A program made the translations under genes and the position numbers. 14,343 nt of DNA from Clostridia bacterium. Its GTDB lineage: Bacteria; Bacillota; Sulfobacillia; SLMV01. Positions 1 through 7,181 of this stretch are shown piece after piece. How positions within the stretch are numbered: position 1 is the stretch's first letter; every line of letters begins with the position of its first letter. The DNA is taken from NCBI GenBank assembly GCA_003554565.1, contig PWGR01000261.1:1-14343 (forward strand), written 5' to 3'. Below the pieces are notes generated by a model. It was not told the origin of the DNA. It saw nothing but the letters and a program-made list of their open reading frames with translations, and ran no database searches.

Positions 1-2
1 GC

Positions 3-332
3 TATGACAAGGGCCTGAACTACGATGGGATCGCCGGTGAGATTGCAGACGGTTTGAAGCGCGGCAGGATCCAGGCGGTGGTGGCAGCCGGGTCGGCCAG
101 AGACATCATCTGTTCGTCCCTGCGGCGTGCTGGTGCGGGGACAGACGACGTCATCCGTGCCTGCAATCTGGACGCTGCATTTGCTCATGCAAAGGAGCAG
201 GCCAGATCAGGCGATGTGGTACTGATGTCTCCGGCCTGCGCCAGCTTCGATGAATTTGCCAACTACCGCGAGCGTGGCGCCTACTTCAGACGCCTGGTGA
301 ATGAGGTGAGGACGGCTGAGCAGGGAAAATGA
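3..332 (+). CDS. murD: UDP-N-acetylmuramoyl-L-alanine--D-glutamate ligase (MurD), C-terminal part
   Basis: This is the 3' end of a gene that begins before the window; about 109 residues are visible. MurD is the cytoplasmic ATP-dependent ligase that adds D-glutamate to UDP-MurNAc-L-Ala in peptidoglycan precursor synthesis. The visible part is the C-terminal Rossmann-like domain. It opens with YDKGLNYDGIA, the counterpart of the family's GGxDKG segment, and carries the MurD hallmark LMSPACASFDEFANYRERG near the end. It ends at TGA 330-332. The next gene, nth, starts within about 20 bases, so the two may be co-transcribed. MurD usually sits in the division and cell-wall cluster between mraY and ftsW; here it is followed by a repair gene. 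The identification is firm from the motif; the start and the rest of the protein lie outside the window. Confidence 0.93.
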   Translation, partial: YDKGLNYDGIAGEIADGLKRGRIQAVVAAGSARDIICSSLRRAGAGTDDVIRACNLDAAFAHAKEQARSGDVVLMSPACASFDEFANYRERGAYFRRLVNEVRTAEQGK

Positions 333-348
333 ACTGTCACAACGGATA

Positions 349-1029
349 TTGGAACTGGCTGAGATTCTGGAGGCGGTCCACGGCCGGGGTACAAGCTATC
401 GCGAGCGCCCGTCCCTATCAGGTGAGCCGGACGGTGTCCTGGAGACTCTCCTGGTGACAATACTGTCTCAGGCCAGCAGTGATGGTCGAACCCGAAAGAT
501 ATGGGATAGGTTGACCGAGCAGTTTCCCACCCCGGGCGCCATGCTTCAGGCGAGACCAGGGGAGATAGAAGAGATACTACGGCCCGGTGGGCTGGCGAAA
601 CAGAAGGCGTCCTACATCCAGCAGGTCATTGCCAGGGTGTGTGCCGATATGGGTGAGTGCAGCCTGGAGCGTCTGCGCAGCTGGACTGACGGGGAGTGCC
701 GCGACTACCTCCTGGATCTTCCCGGTGTGGGGATCAAAACGGCAGCATGTGTGCTGCTGTTCGGGTTGGATAGGGACGTATTTCCCGTTGATACTCATGT
801 TGCCCGGATAGCCCGGCGGCTGGGTTTGGTGTCGGAAGGGGCAGCGCCGGAGAGGATTCATCGTGATTTGGCCCCGCATATCCCCCCGGGGATTGCGCTC
901 AGCCTGCACTTGAACCTGCTGGAGCACGGGCGTAAAGTCTGCCTGGCGGTCAGCCCTAAATGCGGGATGTGCGATCTGCAAAAGTGGTGCTGCTGGTACG
1001 GTGAGGACGGGAACCGGGAAGCCCGCTGA
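349..1029 (+). CDS. nth: Endonuclease III (DNA glycosylase/AP lyase, [4Fe-4S])
   Basis: Base-excision repair enzyme that removes oxidised pyrimidines and cleaves the resulting abasic site. The 226 residues read here show the HhH-GPD fold. The helix-hairpin-helix motif LPGVGIKTA begins at residue 124 with the expected catalytic lysine (K130). The catalytic aspartate lies in VDTH (D148). A C-terminal iron-sulphur loop has C198, C205, C208 and C214, the family spacing Cx6Cx2Cx5C. The N-terminal segment LLVTILSQASSD matches the glycosylase core. The start is uncertain. TTG 349 has no clear Shine-Dalgarno site, whereas CTG 334 in the same frame lies 8 bases after AGGG (322-325) and would add five residues (…SQRI). 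The gene probably follows murD in one transcript. Its last 74 bases are antisense to the 3' end of the ytrI-like gene. Confidence 0.93.
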   Translation: MELAEILEAVHGRGTSYRERPSLSGEPDGVLETLLVTILSQASSDGRTRKIWDRLTEQFPTPGAMLQARPGEIEEILRPGGLAKQKASYIQQVIARVCADMGECSLERLRSWTDGECRDYLLDLPGVGIKTAACVLLFGLDRDVFPVDTHVARIARRLGLVSEGAAPERIHRDLAPHIPPGIALSLHLNLLEHGRKVCLAVSPKCGMCDLQKWCCWYGEDGNREAR

Positions 1030-1498
1030 GAAAACCCGCCTCTGAGTTGTTTCGGATGATGAGGTAAAAGTGGGTGGTGGGACCAATGATGATTGTCTGC
1101 ACGGCCAGCTCGTATTGGCTTTCGTTGTGCACCACCCGTCTGTCCTGGAAGATATTTTTGAGCATGTCTGGGTCGACTTCATCCAGCATCTTGCCGATCA
1201 GCGGTGCACCGAGCGGTCGAAGTTTTTCTTGCAGTGCGAGTGCGGTACTCGATCTCTCCTCGCCGAGGTTGACCAGGTGGATTTCTACCGACTCAATCGA
1301 CGGTCGCGTCTGGAACTTCTCCAGCTGGCTGCGCATCTGGTCCAGCTGCTGACGTTGCTCGCGGGCCGCCTTTATGAACAGGTCACGCTGAAGAACTGCT
1401 CGCTCGACCTGGGCCGCGACGGCAGCGGCGGTCAGAGCAGCTCCGGCGATGACACCGAGGAGAAATACGGCCAGGAGCCGTCGCACGGAGGGGCGCAT
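956..1498 (-). CDS. ytrI: YtrI-like sporulation membrane protein
   Basis: A 180-residue protein starting at ATG 1498-1496. That start codon shares its A with the TGA stop of ytrH, giving a TGATG junction and implying translational coupling. Residues about 7-29 form one membrane helix (LLAVFLLGVIAGAALTAAA). They are followed by a charged, glutamine-rich stretch likely to be a coiled coil (about 30-62). A C-terminal alpha/beta-looking segment ends in YELAVQTIIIG…HFYLIIR, as in YtrI-family proteins. YtrI is a mother-cell sporulation protein of unknown biochemical activity, co-transcribed with ytrH beside dnaE in Bacillus subtilis. Sequence similarity is moderate; the call rests mainly on architecture and on pairing with ytrH and dnaE. 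The last 25 or so residues, past LIIRNN, look low-complexity and are encoded opposite the nth 3' end, which is unusual. Confidence 0.72.
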   Translation of the reverse strand: MRPSVRRLLAVFLLGVIAGAALTAAAVAAQVERAVLQRDLFIKAAREQRQQLDQMRSQLEKFQTRPSIESVEIHLVNLGEERSSTALALQEKLRPLGAPLIGKMLDEVDPDMLKNIFQDRRVVHNESQYELAVQTIIIGPTTHFYLIIRNNSEAGFLSGLPGSRPHRTSSTTFADRTSRI

Positions 1499-1809
1499 CA
1501 GGTTTTCACCACCCACTGGATCAGGGTGTATCCCAGGTGCGCTCCGGTGAATGTGGCGATGACGATGAAGACCTGTTGGATCAGGTCGGGAAACTGCCTC
1601 TCCCACAGGGCGAGTTCAAAGAGGCGCCACGTTCCGCCGATAGCGCCTACGGCGGCCCAGATCCTGATCCGCTCCGCCACATCAATCATGGTGGTTGCCG
1701 GGTAACCGCCGATCAACAGCGAGCCCAGAGAGCCGAGGAGGGCACCACCGAGAATCATCCCGATGGATATGGAAAAGGAAAGAACCATTTGAACAACGAA
1801 GTCGTTCAT
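1498..1809 (-). CDS. ytrH: YtrH family sporulation membrane protein
   Basis: A 103-residue integral membrane protein. It contains the conserved features of the YtrH family: an N-terminal helix with a glycine pattern (IGMILGGALLGSLGSLLIGG), the central DVAERIRIWAAVGAIGGTW block, and a C-terminal helix ending in LIQWV. YtrH is expressed in the mother cell and is needed for normal spore formation in Bacillus; its molecular function is not known. ATG 1809-1807 is chosen over an upstream in-frame codon because an AGGAG Shine-Dalgarno site (complement of 1821-1825) lies 11 bases ahead and the family starts there. The gene is divergent from dnaE and precedes ytrI in one operon. A sigma-E-like promoter can be drawn upstream. 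The family assignment is strong and is the best indicator that the host forms spores. Confidence 0.9.
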   Translation of the reverse strand: MNDFVVQMVLSFSISIGMILGGALLGSLGSLLIGGYPATTMIDVAERIRIWAAVGAIGGTWRLFELALWERQFPDLIQQVFIVIATFTGAHLGYTLIQWVVKT

Positions 1810-1860
1810 GAGTGATCGGGCTCCTTGCAAAAATGAATCATTCAGGTCATCTGATATTGA

Positions 1861-1889
1861 AGAGTATGCGGCCCGATTGGGCATTCATG
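1861..1889 (-). promoter_or_regulatory. Candidate sigma-E-type sporulation promoter for ytrHI
   Basis: On the minus strand, CATACTCT (1868-1861) closely matches the sigma-E -10 consensus CATACAnT. CATGAAT (1889-1883) is a weaker match to the -35 element (KMATATT). The spacer is 14 bases, as expected for sigma-E. It lies about 52 bases upstream of the ytrH start, in a sensible place for a sporulation operon. The match is by eye only. Confidence 0.42.
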
Positions 1890-1920
1890 CGATCATATGC
1901 ATAATTAGGAGAGGATTTTC

Positions 1921-4900
1921 ATGTTCGTTCATCTGCACAATCACAGCGAATACAGCCTGCTCGACGGTGCTAGCCGTATTGATGAACTGGTCAACCGTGC
2001 GGTGGAACTGGAAATGCCGGCCCTGGCCATCACCGATCACGGTGTTCTGTACGGGGCAACAGATTTTTACCGCCGGGCGAAGGAGGCAGGGATTCACCCG
2101 GTCATCGGGTGTGAGGTGTACGTCGCTCGCCGGAGTCGGTTTGACCGGGAGGTCGGAAAGGATGACAATCCCTATCATCTGGTGCTTTTGGCCGAGAATC
2201 AGACTGGGTATCGGAATCTCATGCACCTGGTTTCACGTGCATACACCGAGGGATTGTACTACAAGCCGCGCTGTGACCGGGAAATAATTGAGCAGTACTC
2301 TGACGGTCTGATTGCTCTTTCCGGCTGCGTGTCCGGCGAGGTTCCCCAGCTGATCCTGCAGGGGCAGGTGGACCAGGCGAGGGAGACGGTGCAGTGGTAC
2401 CGGGATACCTTTGGTCCGGACAATTACTTCCTGGAAATACAGGATCACGGTCTCTCCCGTGAACAGCAGGCGAATGAGGTTCTGGTTGAGCTGGCGGAGG
2501 AAATGGGCATAGGTCTGGTGGCCACCAACGATACCCATTACCTGAGGCGCGAGGACGCCGCGGCCCATGATGTGCTGCTGTGCATTCAGACGGCCAAGAC
2601 CGTCGATGATGAAAACCGCCTGCAGTTTCCCAATGATCAATTCTACCTCAAATCGGAAGAAGAGATGTTTGAGTTGTTCTCCGATCACCCACAAGCCCTT
2701 GACAACACTGGACGCATCGCCCAGAGGTGCCAGCTGGACTTCGATTTTTCCCAGCTGCACCTGCCCGAATTCTCCATTCCTGGTGAGTTTGCTGACGCCA
2801 CCGATTATCTGACGCACCTGTGTGAGGAGGGACTGTCCGAACGCTATCCGGAGGCCGATGACAGGATCCGGGAGCGGATGCAGTACGAGCTGGACATGAT
2901 CCAGGAGATGGGGTATTCCAGCTATTTCTTGATCGTCTGGGATTTCGTCAGGTTTGCCAGAGAAGAGGGCATTGCCGTCGGTCCGGGCCGAGGGTCTGCG
3001 GCCTCGAGCCTGGTCTCTTACGTCCTGGGAATAACCAACATTGATCCCATAGAGTTCAATCTTGTGTTCGAACGCTTTCTGAATCCCGAGCGGGTCAGCA
3101 TGCCGGACATTGATATCGATTTCTGCTACGAGCGGCGGGATGAAGTGATTGACTATGTGGTGGACAAGTACGGCGAGGACTGCGTGGCGCAGATCATAAC
3201 TTTCGGGACCATGGCGGCACGCGCTGTGATCCGTGATGTCGGCCGGGCCCTGAACAAGTCATACAGTGAGGTCGACGGTATTGCCAAGATGGTGCCGACT
3301 CAGATAGGCATCAGCCTGGATGAGGCGATGGAGCAGGCGTCCGACCTCAAGAAGATCTACAATGAAGACGATGAGATTCGCAATGTCATAGATATTGCCC
3401 GCTCCCTGGAGGGCCTTCCCCGGCATGCCTCAACTCACGCGGCGGGGGTGGTGATCACCGAACGCCCTCTGGAGGAATACGTGCCGCTTCAGCGCATGGG
3501 CGACGGCTCCATTGTGACGCAGTTTCCCATGGGTACGCTGGAGTCTCTGGGTCTGCTGAAGATGGATTTCCTCGGTCTACGCACCCTGACGGTTATAGAG
3601 GAGACCTGTTCCATCATTGAGGACAGTACGGGGGATCCTGTCTGTATGGAGGACATCCCGATGGATGATGAGAACACGCTGAATCTCATTGCCCGCGGTG
3701 AAACCGAGGGCGTGTTCCAGCTGGAGTCCGACGGGATGCAGGATCTACTGCATGATCTGATGCCCACCAGTTTCGAGGATGTTATCGCGGCAGTAGCACT
3801 GTTCCGTCCAGGACCCATGGAGAACATCCCCACTTTCGTACACAACAAGCACAACCCGGAGGATATCGAGTACCTGCATCCCAAGCTGGAGCCGATTCTC
3901 AAGGACACCTACGGGATCATGGTATATCAGGAGCAGGTTATGCAGGTTGCTTCCGTCATGGCCGGATTCAGCCTGGGAGAGGCGGATATCCTGCGGAGGG
4001 CAATGGGCAAGAAAAAGCCGGAAGTGCTGGAGTCCATAAAAGACAAGTTCATCAGGGGATGGCCCGATAACGGTCACGATGAGAGTGTTGCCGTTAAGCT
4101 GTTCGGGTTTATCGAAAAATTCGCCAATTACGGGTTCAACCGGGCTCACACTGCGCCATATGCGCTCCTGGCGTACCAGACCGCCTACCTGAAGGCTAAC
4201 TACCCCGTCGCCTTCATGGCAGCCCTGCTTACCAGCATCATGAGTGACAGCGACAAGGTAGCCCGCTACATATCAGAGTGCCGGAGGATGGGGATCGAGG
4301 TCCTGCCCCCGGATGTGAACAGAAGCGGCAGAAATTTCGCCGTCGACGGGGATCGCATTCTATTCAGCCTCGCGGCCATACGTAATCTCGGACGGCCTGC
4401 CATTGATGCGATCGTGGCCGAGCGCACAGACAGTGGTTCCTTCAGCAGCGTAAGGGATTTTTTTAATCGGGTGGATGCCAAGACCCTGAACAAGCGATCG
4501 GTTGAATGCATGATACTGGCCGGCGCCTTCGACTCGCTGCAGCCCTCGCGGGCCAGGCTGCTGGCGGGATATGAGTCGCTCCTGTCGTCGGCAGCGAGCC
4601 TGCAGCGGCGGCGTGAGACGGGGCAGGTATCGCTATTTGAGGTGGGCGGAGATGACCTGCAGGTATCTGGTGCAGGTGATGACGACTTACCGAAGGCTGA
4701 CCCATTGCCGACGAATGAGAGGCTCCGCCATGAAAAGGAAATGCTCGGGGTATACCTGTCGGCGCATCCTCTCGATGAGTGGCGCGATCTGATAAAGGAA
4801 GAGGCCACCTGTGATGCCGAGCAGCTGAAATCCATGAATCAGGATACCCCCGTTACGCTGGGGGGACTGGTCATGGCCCAGTCGAGGATTCTGACGCGGC

Positions 4901-5331
4901 GGGGTGAGACCATGGCCTTTGTAACTATGGAGGATTTCACGGAGCAGGTCGAGGTGGTTGTGTTTCCCGATGTGTTTTCTGAGTACACCGATCTGCTGCA
5001 GGATGAAGAGATCCTGCTGGTTTCCGGCAAGGTGTCTTACCGGGATGATGAGGTGAATATTATCGCCTCCGAGTTCCGGCGCCCAAACAGCAATGGCAAA
5101 CTTTACGTATATGTCGATTGGGATGAGGAGAAGTTGGAGCAGCTTCGTTATGTCCTTCGGCAGCATGACGGTGACTCAGCTGTGTATCTGTGTATGCCCG
5201 AGGTGGACCGCGTTATCCTTGCGGGCAGTGCTTACCGGGTGGGTCCTGAGAAGGCCCTGTTTGACGCTCTTGATTCCATTCTGGGAAAGGGGCGCGCGAT
5301 CTATCGTCCTCCAGCTGCCGGGGACGCCTGA
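1921..5331 (+). CDS. dnaE: DNA polymerase III subunit alpha (DnaE)
   Basis: Replicative C-family DNA polymerase, 1136 residues, close to the usual DnaE length. The N-terminal PHP domain (about 1-210) carries HLHNH, D39-H40 in ITDH, E65 in GCEVY, H86, C136 and D204/H206 in NDTHY, so the metal-binding set looks complete. The polymerase core has the catalytic pair D396 and D398 in PDIDIDF and the third aspartate D549 in MDFLGLRTLT. A clamp-binding motif QVSLF is at 902-906. An OB-fold begins near 978 (VTLGGLVMAQSRI) and a short C-terminal region follows. The layout is the DnaE type (PHP, palm, OB), not PolC, as there is no inserted exonuclease domain. ATG 1921 follows a strong AGGAGAGG site. It is divergent from ytrHI; fxsA follows 14 bases after its stop. 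Confidence 0.98.
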   Translation: MFVHLHNHSEYSLLDGASRIDELVNRAVELEMPALAITDHGVLYGATDFYRRAKEAGIHPVIGCEVYVARRSRFDREVGKDDNPYHLVLLAENQTGYRNLMHLVSRAYTEGLYYKPRCDREIIEQYSDGLIALSGCVSGEVPQLILQGQVDQARETVQWYRDTFGPDNYFLEIQDHGLSREQQANEVLVELAEEMGIGLVATNDTHYLRREDAAAHDVLLCIQTAKTVDDENRLQFPNDQFYLKSEEEMFELFSDHPQALDNTGRIAQRCQLDFDFSQLHLPEFSIPGEFADATDYLTHLCEEGLSERYPEADDRIRERMQYELDMIQEMGYSSYFLIVWDFVRFAREEGIAVGPGRGSAASSLVSYVLGITNIDPIEFNLVFERFLNPERVSMPDIDIDFCYERRDEVIDYVVDKYGEDCVAQIITFGTMAARAVIRDVGRALNKSYSEVDGIAKMVPTQIGISLDEAMEQASDLKKIYNEDDEIRNVIDIARSLEGLPRHASTHAAGVVITERPLEEYVPLQRMGDGSIVTQFPMGTLESLGLLKMDFLGLRTLTVIEETCSIIEDSTGDPVCMEDIPMDDENTLNLIARGETEGVFQLESDGMQDLLHDLMPTSFEDVIAAVALFRPGPMENIPTFVHNKHNPEDIEYLHPKLEPILKDTYGIMVYQEQVMQVASVMAGFSLGEADILRRAMGKKKPEVLESIKDKFIRGWPDNGHDESVAVKLFGFIEKFANYGFNRAHTAPYALLAYQTAYLKANYPVAFMAALLTSIMSDSDKVARYISECRRMGIEVLPPDVNRSGRNFAVDGDRILFSLAAIRNLGRPAIDAIVAERTDSGSFSSVRDFFNRVDAKTLNKRSVECMILAGAFDSLQPSRARLLAGYESLLSSAASLQRRRETGQVSLFEVGGDDLQVSGAGDDDLPKADPLPTNERLRHEKEMLGVYLSAHPLDEWRDLIKEEATCDAEQLKSMNQDTPVTLGGLVMAQSRILTRRGETMAFVTMEDFTEQVEVVVFPDVFSEYTDLLQDEEILLVSGKVSYRDDEVNIIASEFRRPNSNGKLYVYVDWDEEKLEQLRYVLRQHDGDSAVYLCMPEVDRVILAGSAYRVGPEKALFDALDSILGKGRAIYRPPAAGDA

Positions 5332-5345
5332 GAGAGTGATGTAGG

Positions 5346-5726
5346 ATGATTGGTTTTTGGCGCATTCTTATTCTTCTTACGGTTGTGCCGCTCGCTGAGC
5401 TGGCCCTACTGCTCGAGGTGGGGCGACAGATCGGGACAATGCAGACCATATCAATTGTCCTGGTCACAGGAGTGGTCGGGGCATTCTTTGCCTCTCGCGA
5501 GGAGGCGGCGGCCATCCGGAGAATTCGGAGAGAGGTGGGGGGGGGACAGATTCCCTCTCAGGCGCTTCTCAATGCCGGTATCGTACTGGTTGGCGGGCTG
5601 TTGCTCATCACCCCCGGCTTGATGACTGATGCGGTTGGATTTGCGTGCTTGCTGAACCCCACGCGGAGGCTGATCGCGAGATGGATAGGGCGCAAAATTG
5701 AGGTGTTTTTTTGGGGGCTGATGTGA
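5346..5726 (+). CDS. fxsA: FxsA family membrane protein
   Basis: A 126-residue membrane protein with the FxsA pattern: an N-terminal helix, PLAELALLLEVG, a second helix with TGVVGAFFASRE, a short loop QIPSQALLN, then VGGLLLITPGLMTDAVGF and a final NPTRRLI segment. Three or four helices are predicted by eye. In E. coli, overproduced FxsA relieves F-plasmid exclusion of phage T7; the normal cellular role is unknown. It starts at ATG 5346, 14 bases after the dnaE stop, and is probably expressed with dnaE. A run of nine G (5537-5545) lies in the codons for the GGG loop between two helices; gain or loss of one base there would shift the frame. Confidence 0.9.
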   Translation: MIGFWRILILLTVVPLAELALLLEVGRQIGTMQTISIVLVTGVVGAFFASREEAAAIRRIRREVGGGQIPSQALLNAGIVLVGGLLLITPGLMTDAVGFACLLNPTRRLIARWIGRKIEVFFWGLM

Positions 5727-6151
5727 CGGAGGTGTCCTGTCGGGAGTGGATCCTGGCCGTATGGATGGCGGTGCGGGGTGCGCAACCGGGGGGGCGATGC
5801 ATGTACAAACTGCAGGCGGAGTAGTTCTTTCGAGTTATGCCGCAGATGACCGACGAGAGAATGAACACAGGTCCCAGTGCGGTGGCCGCAGCTGCTTACA
5901 CCGGGATTAGTTTTTGCCAGCGAGCCCGGTGTCCCCCCTGCCGCCCTGATATGGAAAAGGGGAATAGCCGGGCTCTATCCAGTGTCTCACCCCCTACGGG
6001 GACTGCGTGAAGTCGAACCGTGCCTCTCGCTTTCTGGCGGAAGGTCTGGGATGCGCGAAGTATCACATATCCACTGTTTGAATTGGCCCTGCATTGAGCG
6101 TTGAACTGCGTGGGTCCATAGTGTGCAGAAAGAGTGACTGTCTACCTCAGC
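5727..6151. other. Unassigned convergent gap between fxsA and the GNAT gene
   Basis: This 425-base stretch lies between the stop codons of two convergent genes and holds no gene I can support. Short open frames exist, for example a 57-residue frame from ATG 5838 and a 75-codon frame from 5877, but none has a convincing ribosome site or a family resemblance. AGCCCGG (5923-5929) and CCGGGCT (5968-5974) form an inverted repeat. A CCCC-TAC-GGGG hairpin lies near 5992-6002. No U-tract follows either one, so neither is a normal intrinsic terminator. It may hold a decayed gene or an RNA. Confidence 0.4.
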
Positions 6152-7030
6152 TCAGGCCTGCGCTGTGGCCGGGTGCCGGAAATCTTCCGGGATCAGGGAC
6201 GCAAGACCGGGGGTTGCGAAGAGCTGATCTCCTGTTTTATCGCGTGCGGTTCGAATGCCGACCCCGAATCGGTCCGGGATGAAGTGAAATTCTACCTTCT
6301 CTATCGAAAGGGGTGTGATATCGTACAGCAGCCGCTCGAGATTTGGCTCATCGATGGTGACAATGTCGAAGGGGTGGAATGTTCCGCCTTCCTGCCGGCA
6401 GATGACGATCGCGTCGTGGCCCACCGGCCGGTAGAAGTGGTCCCTGAGGAGGTTGAAGCAGTACCACAGCAGGATGTGCTCAGCACCGCGCACGCCGAAT
6501 GCCCGGGATACCGCGCTGCGGCTGCGGCCAAATTCGTGAATGAGGGCCAGATCCTCGGGCGAGCGCCCGAGCGGATTGAGGGTGGATGGCCGGCCCCGGC
6601 GGGCCGGAAGATCCATAACAAAGCGGGCGGGTCGCATGACCTGAAGGTCGAGTTTTCGGTAAAACCCGGCTGCTTCCCCGTCCCCCATCAGGTAAACCGG
6701 GGTGTCATCTGCCCTGTGCTTATCCAGGATTGTCTCGAGCAGGCGCCGTCCCAGACCGCGGCCACGGTAATCGGGGTGGGTCATGACTGTACCTACCTGT
6801 GTAGCCCGGATCTTCTGTCCGTCGAGCAGCAGGTTCATCCAGTTGGTCGATGCATTTGCGACCACCCTGTCGCCGTGCACAAAGGAATAACAGATGTATT
6901 CATTGCTCCAGAAGCCCGCGGCAAACCACTCGTCAAAACGGATCGCGAAAACCTCACGGGCCAGGCGGAAGAAGCTTTCGCAGTAGGCACGACAGTTGCG
7001 GTAGCCCGAGATCATATGCAGGTCATGCAC
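6152..7030 (-). CDS. GNAT family N-acetyltransferase with second C-terminal domain
   Basis: Cytosolic acetyl-CoA-dependent transferase of unknown substrate, 292 residues from the proposed start. Motif A is clear: VGTVMTHPDYRGRGLGRRLL (about 79-98) contains the Q/RxxGxG/A-type acetyl-CoA loop (RGRGLG). It is followed by FYRKLDLQV, a typical motif B. The C-terminal half (about 145-275, with DAIVICRQEGGTFHPFDIV) looks like a second, degenerate GNAT fold, as in other tandem GNAT proteins of Bacillota. The GTG at 7030 is preferred because GAGAGG (complement of 7041-7046) lies 10 bases ahead. ATG 7015 and ATG 7051 are alternatives in the same frame. It lies about 150 bases behind the amidase gene on the same strand and may share its transcript. 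The family is firm; the substrate is unknown. Confidence 0.85.
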   Translation of the reverse strand: MHDLHMISGYRNCRAYCESFFRLAREVFAIRFDEWFAAGFWSNEYICYSFVHGDRVVANASTNWMNLLLDGQKIRATQVGTVMTHPDYRGRGLGRRLLETILDKHRADDTPVYLMGDGEAAGFYRKLDLQVMRPARFVMDLPARRGRPSTLNPLGRSPEDLALIHEFGRSRSAVSRAFGVRGAEHILLWYCFNLLRDHFYRPVGHDAIVICRQEGGTFHPFDIVTIDEPNLERLLYDITPLSIEKVEFHFIPDRFGVGIRTARDKTGDQLFATPGLASLIPEDFRHPATAQA

Positions 7031-7181
7031 AGCTTCACGTCCTCTCTGCATTTGTCCATCCGGGCCAGGTCGGCACGGAATGTGAGTCAGCCCGAACACA
7101 GATCAACGGCGCACAGGCATGCAGGAACGTCACAGCGTGGGGCCCATCAGCTGCGGAGTTTCATGCGGCCGCGTGCATCCT

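Noticed and set aside
1074..1352. Plus-strand frames opposite ytrI and ytrH (for example 1070-1705)
   Set aside because: They are shadows of the minus-strand genes, which have family matches and a coupled start/stop junction.
1877..1905. TTGGGC-17-CATAAT as a sigma-A promoter for dnaE
   Set aside because: The start would fall within the Shine-Dalgarno site at 1907-1914, leaving no usable leader.
5838..6011. A 57-residue plus-strand frame (MPQMTDERMNTG…)
   Set aside because: No ribosome site, Cys/Pro-rich composition without a recognised motif; not enough to call a gene.
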